Assembly: GCF_900115075.1 (NCBI RefSeq)
Contig: NZ_FOVG01000005.1
Coordinates: forward strand, 124,001 to 188,000
From: Candidatus Pantoea varia
GTDB taxonomy: Bacteria > Pseudomonadota > Gammaproteobacteria > Enterobacterales > Enterobacteriaceae
Direction of reading: 5' to 3'
DNA length: 64,000 nt
Of this stretch, positions 8,574-18,342 are shown in pieces. The position numbers and the translations under genes were made by a program. Each line of letters begins with the position of its first letter. Position 1 is the first letter of the stretch. The notes under the pieces are model-generated. The model had not been told where the DNA came from, searched no databases, and was given only the letters and a program-made list of their open reading frames with translations.

Positions 8574-9914
8574 TTACTGACCCAGCTCGCGCAGTGAGTT
8601 ATCGAGTGCGCCAACCAGCCAGTCGATGTCGCTTTCCTGGAAAGCCAGTGGCGGACGCAGTTTCAGTACATTCCCATACGGGCCGGCGACCGAAGTCAGC
8701 ACACGATGTTCACGCAGCTTCTCGATCAGGTTCAGCGCCAGCGTTTTGTCCGGCGTTTTACTGTGACGATCGGTGACCAGTTCAAAGCCGATAAACAGCC
8801 CGGCCCCGCGCACATCGCCCACGCACTCATAGCGATCCATCAGGGTTCGCAGCTCAGCCAGCAGCTTCGCGCCGACCACACGGCTGTGTTCCTGTAATCC
8901 CTCTTCGGTGATCACTTTCAGCACCGCCTGCGCCGCCGCCATCGCGACCGGATTCCCACCAAAAGTATTGAAGTAGGGAATAGAGTCGCTGAAGGCAGCC
9001 AGCACGTCACTTTTTGCCAGCAGCCCGGAAACCGGAATGCCATTGCCCATTGGCTTGCCGGTGGTAATCACATCAGGCACCACATCGTGGCGGCCAAAGC
9101 CCCAGAACGCGTCGCCGGTCCGGCCAAAGCCAGGCTGGACTTCATCGGCAATAAAGATACCGCCGTTGGCATGGACCACATCGATCGCTTTTTTCAGGAA
9201 GCCGCGTGGATTGGGCAGAACCCCGTCCGAAGAGAAGATTGAATCCGCAAGGAAACCGGCAAATTTAATGCCGTGCGCCGCCATATCATCAATCTGCTGC
9301 TGAATCTGATCAGCGAACCAGTCGCCCAGGTCCGGCGCATCCACACGATAAGCATCCGGCGGCATCACCAGCCGCGTGGTCGGTGCCAGCGGCTGTCCAC
9401 TGCCCAGCGCCGGAGAAGCGCCGGAGGTCAGCTCACTGGTGCCGTGATAGGACTCTTTACTGACGATAATCCCGGTACCGCCGCTGAAAGTGCGCGCCAC
9501 GCGGATCGCCAGGTCATTGGCTTCCGATCCGGTGCACATATACATCGCGCGATCGATCGCCTCAGGCGTCGTCGCCAGCAGCGCTTCGCTGTAATCCAGA
9601 ATATTTTCGTGCAGGTAACGGGTGTGGGTGTTCAGCATTTTCATCTGCTGCGTCACCGCCTCAATCACGGCCGGGTGGCAATGGCCGATGCTTGCCACGT
9701 TGTTGTAAACGTCGAGATATTTATCGCCCGCCGCGTCCCACAGATATTGCCCTTCCCCCCGCACCAGATGAACCGGCTTGCGATAGAACAGACGATAGGA
9801 TTCGCCAAGCACTTTGCTGCGTTTATCGGTCAGTTTGCGCGTCTCGCTGTCGAGCGCATCGGCATGTTCGGCGCGGAAACTGTTGGTATCCATAATGGTG
9901 GAACGCGTGGCCAT
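8574..9914 (-). CDS. Class III PLP-dependent aminotransferase
   Basis: The 446-residue cytoplasmic enzyme belongs to the class III (omega-type, AGXT2-like) aminotransferase fold family. Visible are the N-terminal YLWDAAGDKYLDVYNN, the cofactor-phosphate motif CTGSEANDLA (residues about 128-137), the IADEVQPGFGRTG block with the PLP-ring aspartate, and TTGKPMGNGIP with the Schiff-base lysine near residue 288. The substrate is not evident; relatives act on omega-amino acids, dialkylglycine or amino-phospho compounds. The ATG at 9914 has GGGAG in front. It is divergent from a DeoR regulator, probably its controller. Confidence 0.85.
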   Translation of the reverse strand: MATRSTIMDTNSFRAEHADALDSETRKLTDKRSKVLGESYRLFYRKPVHLVRGEGQYLWDAAGDKYLDVYNNVASIGHCHPAVIEAVTQQMKMLNTHTRYLHENILDYSEALLATTPEAIDRAMYMCTGSEANDLAIRVARTFSGGTGIIVSKESYHGTSELTSGASPALGSGQPLAPTTRLVMPPDAYRVDAPDLGDWFADQIQQQIDDMAAHGIKFAGFLADSIFSSDGVLPNPRGFLKKAIDVVHANGGIFIADEVQPGFGRTGDAFWGFGRHDVVPDVITTGKPMGNGIPVSGLLAKSDVLAAFSDSIPYFNTFGGNPVAMAAAQAVLKVITEEGLQEHSRVVGAKLLAELRTLMDRYECVGDVRGAGLFIGFELVTDRHSKTPDKTLALNLIEKLREHRVLTSVAGPYGNVLKLRPPLAFQESDIDWLVGALDNSLRELGQ

Positions 9915-9989
9915 AATGACTCCCGTTACAAGGATGAAGGAGGAAGAGCTGACCCCTGTATCATGCCTGCCTGAATCTAAAATGCAACC

Positions 9990-10014
9990 AAATACACAAA
10001 TACAATAAAATACA
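9990..10014. promoter_or_regulatory. AAATACA direct repeats, candidate DeoR operator
   Basis: The heptamer AAATACA occurs three times, at 9990, 9998 and 10008, in the 206-base gap between the divergent aminotransferase and DeoR-type genes. Spacing of 8 and 10 bases would place the copies on similar helix faces. That they bind the neighbouring regulator is an inference. Confidence 0.4.
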
Positions 10015-10120
10015 CATGACGCAGGCCGATCCCCGCGTTAAGCTTGCCTCTGATTCAGACGGAATCTTTCGCTTCAGTGGCGTATCATCCGTGCTCTTCG
10101 CGCTTTATAAGGAAACCTCT

Positions 10121-10897
10121 ATGCTGCAGGAAACGCGCCTTCATCGCATCCGTGCCTTACTGACCCGGCTTAATCAGGTCAGTACCGAGCGCATTATCAG
10201 GGAGCTGGGGGTGTCTCGCGAAACCGCGCGCCGCGATATCATTGAGCTGGAAGCGCTGGGTCTGGCGCGTCGCGTTCACGGCGGACTGGTGGCGATTGAA
10301 ACGGCCGCTGAACCGCCGCTGACAGAACGCCGCAGCACCCAGACCCGCGAGAAGCGCGCGATCGCCCGCGCCGCTGCGCAGTTGCTGCAGCCCGGACAGA
10401 CGCTGTTTCTGGATGCGGGCAGCACCACCACGCTGCTGGCAGAGGAGCTGCACGCCCTTTCCGGCCTGACGATAGTGACCAACAGCCTGCAGGCCGCGCT
10501 GGCGCTGAGCGCCGGAGAAGAAGATCAGCCGCTGAATAATCAGATTATTTTGCTGGGCGGGACGATGTCGACCGGTGCGCAACAGACGCGCGGCGAAATC
10601 ACCGTGGGCGAGATCATCCGCTATCGCGCTGATGTGGCGTTATTGTCGCCGGTCGGCATTGAAGCCGGTTGCGGTGCGAGCAGTTTTCATCCGCACGAAG
10701 CGGCTATCGCCAGAGCGATGGTGCAGCAATCCGCTGCCTGCTATCTGCTGGCCGATCACACTAAACTGGGTGTGGTCAGCCGCACGGTTTATGCGCCGCC
10801 GCAGACAATCTCTCTGCTGATTACCGACAGCGGCGGCGGCGACAGTGCCGCCCTTGAGGCGTTGCAGCAGACGCTGCCAGAGGTGATGGTGGTTTAA
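10121..10897 (+). CDS. DeoR/GlpR family transcriptional regulator
   Basis: The 258-residue protein has the DeoR-type winged helix at residues 5-60 ([21 protein letters not shown], then [26 protein letters not shown]) and a C-terminal sugar-phosphate-isomerase-like sensor domain with [31 protein letters not shown] and LLADHTKLG. Such proteins are usually repressors released by a phosphorylated metabolite; the ligand is unknown. The ATG at 10121 has ATAAGGAAA before it, so I reject the 35-codon extension to 10016. Its stop overlaps the fdhD stop by 4 bases, tail to tail. Confidence 0.9.
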   Translation: MLQETRLHRIRALLTRLNQVSTERIIRELGVSRETARRDIIELEALGLARRVHGGLVAIETAAEPPLTERRSTQTREKRAIARAAAQLLQPGQTLFLDAGSTTTLLAEELHALSGLTIVTNSLQAALALSAGEEDQPLNNQIILLGGTMSTGAQQTRGEITVGEIIRYRADVALLSPVGIEAGCGASSFHPHEAAIARAMVQQSAACYLLADHTKLGVVSRTVYAPPQTISLLITDSGGGDSAALEALQQTLPEVMVV

Positions 10898-11718
10898 CGC
10901 AGTCGCTGAGGATGGCTGTAGACCGTGGCGCGCCCGGGTTTACTGAACCCGACCAATGTCAGATTGCAGCGCTCAGCCACCTCAACCGCCAGACGGGTCG
11001 CGGCTGAGACCGCGAACAGGATTTCAACGCCGCACATGGCGGACTTCTGCACCATTTCATAGCTGGCGCGGCTGGAGACCAGCACCGCGCCCGGCCCCCA
11101 CTCTGACTGGCTGCGATATCCCAGCAGCTTATCCAGCGCCACATGGCGACCCACATCTTCACAGCCACCGGCCAGCTGGCCATCGGGCTGGATCCACGCG
11201 GCGGCATGAGTACAGCCGGTTTTCTGTCCGACCGGCTGATAATCTTTCAGCTGACCCAGCGCCCGGTCCAGCTGATCCAGCGCAAAAGTCTGGGTAAACG
11301 GCAGCGGAGAGAGTGGCTTACCAATCTGGTCCAGCTGTTCAACACCACACACGCCGCAGCCGGTCCGGCCCGCCAGTGCGCGACGCTGCTCTTTCAGCGC
11401 CATAAAGCGGCGGCTGGAAAGCTCAATCTGAACCTCAATACCGTGACAACCCGGCACGATGTCCATGCCGAAAATGTCGCCAGGCGCGTCGATAATCCCC
11501 TCTGACAGCGAAAAACCCAGCGCAAACGCCTCCAGATCTTTGGGCGTGGTCATCATCACCACGTGCGAGATGCCGTTATAGACCAGCGCCACCGGAACTT
11601 CGTCCGCCAGCCAGTCATCCTGTGCATCGGTAAGGTCTTTACGCTGCCACACCTGCGTCCTGCTGACGCCGGCCTGAATTGTTAAATCTTCGCCTGAGTC
11701 AGGCTGGATAGCTTTCAA
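10894..11718 (-). CDS. fdhD: Formate dehydrogenase accessory sulfurtransferase FdhD
   Basis: FdhD passes sulfur from IscS to the molybdenum cofactor before it is inserted into formate dehydrogenase, and is needed for that enzyme's activity. The 274-residue protein has the sulfur-transfer motif CGVCG near residue 121, [12 protein letters not shown], the [15 protein letters not shown] block and the C-terminal [12 protein letters not shown]. It lies divergently beside fdoGHI-fdhE, as in E. coli, so the whole formate dehydrogenase-O maturation set is together. Confidence 0.96.
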   Translation of the reverse strand: MKAIQPDSGEDLTIQAGVSRTQVWQRKDLTDAQDDWLADEVPVALVYNGISHVVMMTTPKDLEAFALGFSLSEGIIDAPGDIFGMDIVPGCHGIEVQIELSSRRFMALKEQRRALAGRTGCGVCGVEQLDQIGKPLSPLPFTQTFALDQLDRALGQLKDYQPVGQKTGCTHAAAWIQPDGQLAGGCEDVGRHVALDKLLGYRSQSEWGPGAVLVSSRASYEMVQKSAMCGVEILFAVSAATRLAVEVAERCNLTLVGFSKPGRATVYSHPQRLR

Positions 11719-12113
11719 AAGTCACGACCCGTTGTTAACAAATTATGTCATTCAGTGCCCGATGCGGCAGAGCACTGACGTGCCCTGATTCTGCCTTTTA
11801 GACCCCTTCAGCGCAAATAAACAGCGGGGCAATTCATGCGGTTCTCTCCCCCAAAAGGCGTAGCCACGCCTGCGGGCGGGCACAATGCGAATGGTTCTCT
11901 TTCACGCAGTAACATCGGTAAGCATAAAACAACAGTAATTATCTGCGTCGTCTGAAAATCTGCTTGCAGCGCAAATCTACCGCCGAGGATTTTTAACAAA
12001 ATTTAGAAAAAGAATTACTAATGACTAACCTGTTGACCCTGGTCAACTTACAGGCAAATAGGGCTGCTATTTTGCAAGGCTTCGCAATGGAGCCAATAAA
12101 GAAGAACGATAAA
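11719..12113. other. fdhD-fdoG intergenic region
   Basis: This 395-base gap separates the divergent fdhD and fdoG and must hold both promoters. I see a small AGGCGT/ACGCCT hairpin at 11856-11871 and a direct repeat GGTTCTCT at about 11840 and 11893, but no FNR, NarL or sigma-70 site I would defend. The fdoG frame extends 31 codons into it from a possible ATG at 12021; I consider that extension non-coding because the family start is at 12114. Confidence 0.5.
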
Positions 12114-15100
12114 ATGCAAATTAACAGACGGAGTTTTTTCAAAATCTGTGCTGGCGGGTTGGCGGGCACCAGCGCGGCGTTACTCGGTTTTGCCCCCACC
12201 ACAGCCCTAGCCAGCGTCAGAGAATTCAAACTTATTCGCGCCAGAGAAACACGCAATAATTGCACCTACTGTTCAGTCGGCTGCGGCATGCTGATTTACA
12301 GCCTGGGAGATGGCGCAAAAAATGCCCGCGCCTCGATTTACCATATTGAAGGCGATCCTGACCATCCGGTCAGTCGCGGATCGCTCTGCCCTAAAGGCGC
12401 GGGCGTGCTCGACTTTATTCACAGTGAACAGCGACTGAAATACCCGGAATACCGCGCGCCAGGTTCCAGTAAATGGCAGCGCATCAGCTGGGATGAGGCC
12501 TTTGAGCGTATTGCCCGCCTGATGAAGCAGGATCGTGATGCTAATTTCCAGGCCACCAACGCTGCTGGCGTGACGGTAAACCGCTGGCCGACCACGGCCA
12601 TGCTCTGCTCCTCGGCCGCCAGTAATGAAACCGGCCTGCTCGATCAGAAGTTTGCCCGCGCGCTGGGTATTCTGGCGCTGGAAAATCAGGCGCGCCTGTG
12701 TCACGGCCCGACCGTGGCTGCGCTGGCCCCGAGCTTTGGGCGCGGTGCGATGACCAACAACTGGAATGACATCAAAAACGCCAACGTGGTGATGATCATG
12801 GGCGGCAACCCCGCCGAAGCCCATCCGGTTGGCTTTAAATGGGTGATTGAAGCCAAAACCCATAACAATGCGCAGGTCATCGTGGTCGATCCGCGCTTTA
12901 ACCGCTCTGCGGCGGTCGCCGATCTCTACGCGCCACTGCGTGCGGGCAGCGACGTAGTCTTTCTGATGGGGGTGATCAACTATCTGCTGCAGCATAACCA
13001 GATTCAGCAGGAGTATGTTCGCGCCTTCACCAATGCCGCCCTGATTGTCAGTGAAGGCTTCAGCTTCAGCGACGGTTTGTTCAGCGGCTATGATGCTGAA
13101 ACCCGTCAGTACGATCGACAGAGCTGGCACTATGAGCTGGATGAGAACGGCCATGCCCGACGTGATGAGAGCTTCACTCATCCACGCTGCGTGCTGAACC
13201 TGCTGAAAACCCACGCCAGCCGTTACACCCCGGAAATGGTGACGCGCCTGTGCGGCACCTCGCAGGACGCCTTTATTGCGGTGTGCGAGCAGCTCGCCTC
13301 CACCAGCGTGCCGAATCGCACCACGACTATTCTTTATGCGCTGGGCTGGACTCATCACACCAACGGTTCGCAGATTATTCGCACGGCCGCGATGATCCAG
13401 CTGCTACTGGGCAACATCGGTATGCCCGGTGGCGGTATCAATGCGCTGCGCGGTCACTCCAACGTACAGGGCTATACCGATCTCGGCCTGCTGGCGCAGA
13501 GCCTGCCGGGCTATCTGCCGCTGCCGTCCGAGAAGTTGACTACGCTGGCGAGCTATTTGCAGCAAGCCACACCGGTTGCGGCACTGCCGGACCAGGTCAA
13601 CTACTGGCAAAACACCGACAAATTTTTCGTCAGCCTGATGAAGAGTTTCTACGGCGATAACGCCACGGCAGAAAACCAGTGGGGCTACGACTGGCTGCCG
13701 AAGTGGGACAAGAGCTACGACTGCATGGCGCAGGCGGAGATGATGGAGCAGGGCGCGCTGAACGGCTGTCTGATTCAGGGCTTTAACCTGCTGGCCGCCT
13801 TCCCGGACAAGAATAAAGCGGTCCGGGCACTTTCCCGCCTGAAATATATGGTGGTGATCGATCCGCTGCGCACTGAAACCGCCAGCTTCTGGCAGCATCA
13901 CGACGAATTTAACGACGTCGATCCTTCACAAATCCAGACGGAAGTGTTCCGCCTGCCCTCTTCCTGCTTCGCTGAAGAGTCGGGGTCGGTAGCGAACTCG
14001 TCGCGCTGGCTGCAGTGGCACTGGGCGGCCGCTGAGCCACCTGCTGAAGCGCTGCACGACGGTAAAATCCTCGGCAATCTGTTCATGCGCCTGCGCGCGC
14101 TTTATCGCCTGGAAGGCGGTGCAACCCCAGAGCCGCTGATGGCAATGCGCTGGGACTACCGCGATCCATACAATCCTGAGCCGGAAGAAGTGGCGCAGGA
14201 GAACAACGGTCAGGCGCTGGTCGATATTTACGATGCCAGCGGCACGCTGCTGCTGAAAAAAGGCCAGCAGCTCAACGGCTTCTCCGAACTGCGCAACGAC
14301 GGCACCACCGCCAGTGCCTGCTGGATCTACAGCGGCAGCTGGACGCCGGAAGGCAACCAGATGGCAAGACGCGACAACGCCGATCCATCAGGACTGGGCG
14401 CAGTTTCAGGCTGGGCCTGGGCCTGGCCCGCTAACCGCCGCATTCTCTATAACCGTGCCTCCGCGGATGCGCAGGGGAAAGCCTGGGATCCGCAGCGCCG
14501 CCTGATCGAGTGGGATGGTACACGCTGGCATGGCATCGACGTACCGGATTACCCGGTGACGCTGTCGCCGCAGCAGCAGGCGGGTCCGTTTATCATGCAG
14601 CCCGATGGGCTCGGCCACCTGTTTGCGCTCGATAAGATGGCCGACGGCCCGTTCCCGGAACACTACGAACCGATGGAAAGCCCGCTCGCCGACAATCCCC
14701 TGCATCCGCAGCAGCGTCATAGTCCGGTGGTTCGACTGTTCAGCAGCGACGCCGCGCAACTGGGCGAGGCCGCCGACTATCCGTGCGTCGCCACCACTTA
14801 TTCCATCACCGAACTGTTCCGCCACTGGACCAAACATGCCCTGCTGAATGCAATCGCGCAGCCGGAGCAGTTTGTTGAGATCGGCACCGAACTGGCCGAG
14901 GAGAAAGGCATTCAGGCCGGAGACAGCGTTAAGGTCACATCACGTCGCGGCTATATCAAAGCCAAAGCGGTGGTGACGCGACGTCTGCCGCGTCTGATGA
15001 TTGACGGCAAGCCGGTTGATACCGTGGGCATTCCCTGTCACTGGGGCTTTGAAGGCACCACGCGTAAAGGCTTCCTCGCCAATACGCTGACGCCGTCAGT

Positions 15101-15164
15101 TGGCGATGCCAACTCGCAGACCCCGGAGTACAAGGGATTTTTAGTGAAAGTGGAAAAAGCGTAA
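12114..15164 (+). CDS. fdoG: Formate dehydrogenase-O major subunit, cysteine form
   Basis: FdoG oxidises formate at a molybdenum bis-MGD centre in the periplasm; electrons go via FdoH and FdoI to quinone. The 1016 residues equal the E. coli length. The N-terminus MQINRRSFFK is a twin-arginine export signal followed by a hydrophobic segment and ALA. The [4Fe-4S] motif CTYCSVGCG lies near residue 50. E. coli FdoG has selenocysteine at 196; here codon 12699-12701 is TGT, giving NQARLCHGPTVA with ordinary cysteine at exactly residue 196. The frame is therefore uninterrupted and needs no SelB or SECIS. Confidence 0.95.
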   Translation: MQINRRSFFKICAGGLAGTSAALLGFAPTTALASVREFKLIRARETRNNCTYCSVGCGMLIYSLGDGAKNARASIYHIEGDPDHPVSRGSLCPKGAGVLDFIHSEQRLKYPEYRAPGSSKWQRISWDEAFERIARLMKQDRDANFQATNAAGVTVNRWPTTAMLCSSAASNETGLLDQKFARALGILALENQARLCHGPTVAALAPSFGRGAMTNNWNDIKNANVVMIMGGNPAEAHPVGFKWVIEAKTHNNAQVIVVDPRFNRSAAVADLYAPLRAGSDVVFLMGVINYLLQHNQIQQEYVRAFTNAALIVSEGFSFSDGLFSGYDAETRQYDRQSWHYELDENGHARRDESFTHPRCVLNLLKTHASRYTPEMVTRLCGTSQDAFIAVCEQLASTSVPNRTTTILYALGWTHHTNGSQIIRTAAMIQLLLGNIGMPGGGINALRGHSNVQGYTDLGLLAQSLPGYLPLPSEKLTTLASYLQQATPVAALPDQVNYWQNTDKFFVSLMKSFYGDNATAENQWGYDWLPKWDKSYDCMAQAEMMEQGALNGCLIQGFNLLAAFPDKNKAVRALSRLKYMVVIDPLRTETASFWQHHDEFNDVDPSQIQTEVFRLPSSCFAEESGSVANSSRWLQWHWAAAEPPAEALHDGKILGNLFMRLRALYRLEGGATPEPLMAMRWDYRDPYNPEPEEVAQENNGQALVDIYDASGTLLLKKGQQLNGFSELRNDGTTASACWIYSGSWTPEGNQMARRDNADPSGLGAVSGWAWAWPANRRILYNRASADAQGKAWDPQRRLIEWDGTRWHGIDVPDYPVTLSPQQQAGPFIMQPDGLGHLFALDKMADGPFPEHYEPMESPLADNPLHPQQRHSPVVRLFSSDAAQLGEAADYPCVATTYSITELFRHWTKHALLNAIAQPEQFVEIGTELAEEKGIQAGDSVKVTSRRGYIKAKAVVTRRLPRLMIDGKPVDTVGIPCHWGFEGTTRKGFLANTLTPSVGDANSQTPEYKGFLVKVEKA

Positions 15165-15176
15165 CGGTAGATGACA

Positions 15177-16076
15177 ATGGCTTATCAATCACAAGATATT
15201 ATCCGTCGCTCTGCGACCAATGGCTTTACCCCACCGCCGCAGGCGCGCGATCACCAGCGCGAAGTGGCGAAACTTATCGACGTCACCACCTGTATCGGCT
15301 GCAAAGGCTGCCAGGTCGCCTGCTCCGAGTGGAACGACATCCGCGATGAAGTCGGCCACAACATCGGTGTTTATGACAATCCTACCGATCTGACCGCCAA
15401 ATCCTGGACGGTGATGCGCTTTTCGGAAGTCGAAGAGAACGGCAAGCTGGCCTGGCTGATTCGCAAAGATGGCTGCATGCACTGCGCCGATCCTGGCTGT
15501 CTGAAAGCCTGCCCGTCGGCAGGAGCCATTATTCAGTACGCCAACGGCATCGTCGATTTCCAGTCTGAGCAGTGCATCGGCTGCGGCTACTGCATCGCGG
15601 GTTGCCCGTTCAACGTGCCACGGCTCAACAAAGAGGATAATCGCGCCTACAAATGCACCCTGTGTGTGGATCGCGTCAGCGTCGGCCAGGAGCCTGCCTG
15701 TGTGAAGACCTGTCCGACCGGCGCCATTCATTTCGGCAGCAAAAGCGACATGCTGACGCTGGCGGAGGAACGCGTGGCAGATCTGAAGTCACGTGGGTTT
15801 GCGCAGGCTGGCCTCTACAACCCGGAAGGCGTGGGCGGCACCCATGTGATGTATGTGCTGCATCATGCTGATAAGCCTCAGCTCTATCATGGCCTGCCTG
15901 CTAATCCGGGCATCAGTCCGACCGTGACCTTCTGGAAGGGGATCTGGAAACCGCTGGCAGCGGTGGGTTTTGCCGCTACGTTCGCCGCCTCGATCTTCCA
16001 CTATGTCGGCGTTGGCCCGAATCGCCTCACTGAAGAGCACGACGACAACGACGATCAGCCTGAGGAGCGCAAATAA
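15177..16076 (+). CDS. fdoH: Formate dehydrogenase-O iron-sulfur subunit
   Basis: FdoH carries four [4Fe-4S] clusters that pass electrons from FdoG to the cytochrome b subunit. The 299 residues show the cysteine motifs [35 protein letters not shown] and CTLCVDR...CVKTC. A C-terminal membrane anchor lies near residues 256-276 ([20 protein letters not shown]), so the protein sits on the periplasmic face. The family start [11 protein letters not shown] is the ATG at 15177; an in-frame ATG 6 bases upstream is rejected. It is 12 bases after fdoG. Confidence 0.96.
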   Translation: MAYQSQDIIRRSATNGFTPPPQARDHQREVAKLIDVTTCIGCKGCQVACSEWNDIRDEVGHNIGVYDNPTDLTAKSWTVMRFSEVEENGKLAWLIRKDGCMHCADPGCLKACPSAGAIIQYANGIVDFQSEQCIGCGYCIAGCPFNVPRLNKEDNRAYKCTLCVDRVSVGQEPACVKTCPTGAIHFGSKSDMLTLAEERVADLKSRGFAQAGLYNPEGVGGTHVMYVLHHADKPQLYHGLPANPGISPTVTFWKGIWKPLAAVGFAATFAASIFHYVGVGPNRLTEEHDDNDDQPEERK

Positions 16077-16717
16077 TGAAAAAGCCCGATCACCTGGTGC
16101 GTTACCGCGCACCCGAACGCATCAATCACTGGATCGTCGCGATTTGCTTTGTCATGGCCGCGTTAAGCGGATTAGGGTTTTTCTTTCCGTCATTTAACTG
16201 GCTGATGCAGATATTTGGCACGCCACAGCTGGCGCGTATTCTGCATCCTTTTGTCGGTGTGGTGATGTTTGCCGCTTTTATGCTGATGTTTTTGCGTTAC
16301 TGGAAACACAACCTGATCAATCGCGATGACCTTTACTGGGCCAGAAATATTCACCGGATTGCGATGAATGAAGAGGTGGGAGATACCGGTAAATATAACT
16401 TTGGTCAGAAGTGTGTGTTCTGGGCTGCTATCATCAGCTTAGTACTGCTGCTTGCCAGTGGCATTGTCATCTGGCGACCTTACTTTGCTGATGCCTTTGC
16501 CATTCCGCTGATTCGTCTGGCGCTGATTGTGCATTCGGTGTCAGCGGTGACGCTGATCATCGTCATTATGGTGCATATTTATGCTGCATTGTGGGTCAAA
16601 GGCACACTGACCGCGATGGTGGAAGGCTGGGTCAGCTCTGAATGGGCCAGACAGCATCATCCTCGCTGGTATCGTGAGCAGCGTAATCCGCCAATAAAAC
16701 AGGAAAAACGCCCCTGA
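16076..16717 (+). CDS. fdoI: Formate dehydrogenase-O cytochrome b556 subunit
   Basis: FdoI is the membrane subunit with haem b that hands electrons from formate to quinone. The 213-residue protein (211 in E. coli) has about four transmembrane helices and the haem-binding histidines expected in [19 protein letters not shown] (helix 1), [10 protein letters not shown] (helix 2) and [22 protein letters not shown] (helix 4). Its ATG shares one base with the fdoH stop codon, so translation is likely coupled. Confidence 0.95.
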   Translation: MKKPDHLVRYRAPERINHWIVAICFVMAALSGLGFFFPSFNWLMQIFGTPQLARILHPFVGVVMFAAFMLMFLRYWKHNLINRDDLYWARNIHRIAMNEEVGDTGKYNFGQKCVFWAAIISLVLLLASGIVIWRPYFADAFAIPLIRLALIVHSVSAVTLIIVIMVHIYAALWVKGTLTAMVEGWVSSEWARQHHPRWYREQRNPPIKQEKRP

Positions 16718-17640
16718 TGAGTATTCGCATAATCCCGCAGGACCAGCTGGAGAAAGGCGAAAAGACTACGGCGGAGATGATTCCGCCGTTACTTTTTCCA
16801 CGGATGAAAAATTTATACAGTCGTCGTGCCGCGCGACTGCGCGACCTGGCGGCGAAAAATCCACTCGGCGATTATCTGCGCTTTGCGGCGGTGATCGCTG
16901 AAGCGCAGGAGATTGTGCTGTATGACCATCCCCTGCATATCGACCTGCATGCCCGACTGACGCAGAGCGCCAGCGAGGGCAAGCCGCCACTGAATATTCA
17001 TACCCTGCCGCGCGATCCGCACTGGCAACGGCTGCTGCACTCGCTGATTGCGGAGCTGAAGCCGGAGATGAGCGGGCAGGCGCTGGCGGTGCTGGAGAAT
17101 CTGGAGAAGGCATCCGCCACCGAGCTGGAGACGCTGGCCAGCGCGCTGTTTACCGGCGAGTATGCGCTGGTCAGCAGCGACAAAGCGCCCTTTATCTGGG
17201 CGGCACTTTCGCTCTACTGGGCGCAGATGGCGGCCCTGATCCCAGGCAAAGCACGCGCTGAGATGGGCGATCAGCGTCAGTTCTGTCCGGTCTGTGCCAG
17301 TATGCCGGTCGCCAGTGTGGTGCATATGGGCAGCCATGAAGGCGCGCGCTATCTGCACTGCAATCTGTGCGAAAGTGAATGGCATGTGGTGCGCAGCAAA
17401 TGTACCCAGTGCGAGCAGTCCCGTGATCTGCACTACTGGTCGCTCGACAGCGAAAAAGCGGCGGTGAAGGCCGAGAGCTGTGGCGACTGCGGCACCTATC
17501 TGAAGATGCTCTATCAGGAGAGAGATCCGGCTATTGAACCGGTGGCCGATGACCTGGCGTCGCTGATACTGGATGCCAAAATGGAGCAGGAAGGCTTCGC
17601 GCGTAGCAGTCTCAATCCCTTTATGTTTCCTGGCGAATAG
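16717..17640 (+). CDS. fdhE: Formate dehydrogenase accessory protein FdhE
   Basis: FdhE is a cytoplasmic iron-binding, rubredoxin-like protein needed for assembly of formate dehydrogenases N and O. The 307-residue protein (309 in E. coli) has four CXXC pairs in the second half: CPVC, CNLC, CTQC and CGDC, within [18 protein letters not shown] and [19 protein letters not shown]. It overlaps fdoI by one base and completes the fdoGHI-fdhE operon. Confidence 0.95.
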   Translation: MSIRIIPQDQLEKGEKTTAEMIPPLLFPRMKNLYSRRAARLRDLAAKNPLGDYLRFAAVIAEAQEIVLYDHPLHIDLHARLTQSASEGKPPLNIHTLPRDPHWQRLLHSLIAELKPEMSGQALAVLENLEKASATELETLASALFTGEYALVSSDKAPFIWAALSLYWAQMAALIPGKARAEMGDQRQFCPVCASMPVASVVHMGSHEGARYLHCNLCESEWHVVRSKCTQCEQSRDLHYWSLDSEKAAVKAESCGDCGTYLKMLYQERDPAIEPVADDLASLILDAKMEQEGFARSSLNPFMFPGE

Positions 17641-17661
17641 TCACTGACTCTGGAGAACCCG

Positions 17662-18273
17662 ATGAAACTGATTGGCAGCTATACCAGCCCGTTTGTGCGT
17701 AAGATTTCGATTATCATGCTGGAAAAAGGCATTACGTTTGAATTCGTTAACGCATCGCCTTACAGCGATGACAGCCACGTGCCGCACTACAATCCGCTAG
17801 GCAAAGTTCCGGCGCTGGTTGCTGACGATAAGCAAATCTGGTTCGACTCCAGCATCATCGCCGAGTTTCTGGAACTGCGCGGCGAGGAGCCCGCTCTGTT
17901 GCCTGCCGATCCGCTTGAGTCGCTTAACATCCGTCAGCTGGAGAAGCTGGCGGATGGCGTCAGCGATGCCGCGCTGGTGATCGTGCGCGAGCAGATGCGA
18001 CCGGGTGATCAACAGTCGGAAGAAGTGTTGCTGCGCAATCGTGAAAAGATTCAGCGCAGCCTCGATATGCTGGAAGCGAAGGCCGCAGAGGGAAAATGGC
18101 TTAACAACGGCCAGCTTAATCTGGCGGATATCGCCACCGGCTGCATGATCGGCTACCTCAATTTCCGCCGCGTGGTCCCGAACTGGTGTGTCGAACGACC
18201 GGCGCTGGTGAAGCTGGCGGAAACGCTGTTTGAGCGCGAAAGCTTTGCGCGGACAACGCCGCCTGCGGCGTGA
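17662..18273 (+). CDS. yibF: Glutathione S-transferase-like protein YibF
   Basis: The 203-residue protein has the two-domain glutathione S-transferase fold: a thioredoxin-like N-terminal part with [19 protein letters not shown], the cis-proline motif GKVPAL and the [11 protein letters not shown] helix, then an all-helical C-terminal domain with [15 protein letters not shown]. Length and sequence match E. coli YibF (202 residues); no physiological substrate is established. In E. coli yibF follows selAB; here it follows fdhE by 21 bases and selAB are not beside it. Confidence 0.92.
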   Translation: MKLIGSYTSPFVRKISIIMLEKGITFEFVNASPYSDDSHVPHYNPLGKVPALVADDKQIWFDSSIIAEFLELRGEEPALLPADPLESLNIRQLEKLADGVSDAALVIVREQMRPGDQQSEEVLLRNREKIQRSLDMLEAKAAEGKWLNNGQLNLADIATGCMIGYLNFRRVVPNWCVERPALVKLAETLFERESFARTTPPAA

Positions 18274-18284
18274 TTGAGTTCTGA

Positions 18285-18318
18285 GCCAGACCCATTAGCT
18301 TAGCCAATGGTGTCTGGC
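18285..18318. terminator. Bulged hairpin between yibF and the glycosyltransferase
   Basis: GCCAGACCCATT (18285-18296) pairs with AATGGTGTCTGGC (18306-18318) apart from one bulged base. It lies between two convergent genes and may stop transcription from either side, though no T tract follows. Confidence 0.5.
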
Positions 18319-18342
18319 GCGATATCACGCTTTATCAGCCAG

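Noticed and set aside
12699..12760. Selenocysteine insertion element after codon 196 of fdoG
   Set aside because: The codon is TGT, so no UGA recoding is needed, and I saw no reason to call a SECIS hairpin.
12273..13358. A 361-residue minus-strand frame inside fdoG
   Set aside because: fdoG matches its family without a break over the whole stretch, so the antisense frame is a shadow.
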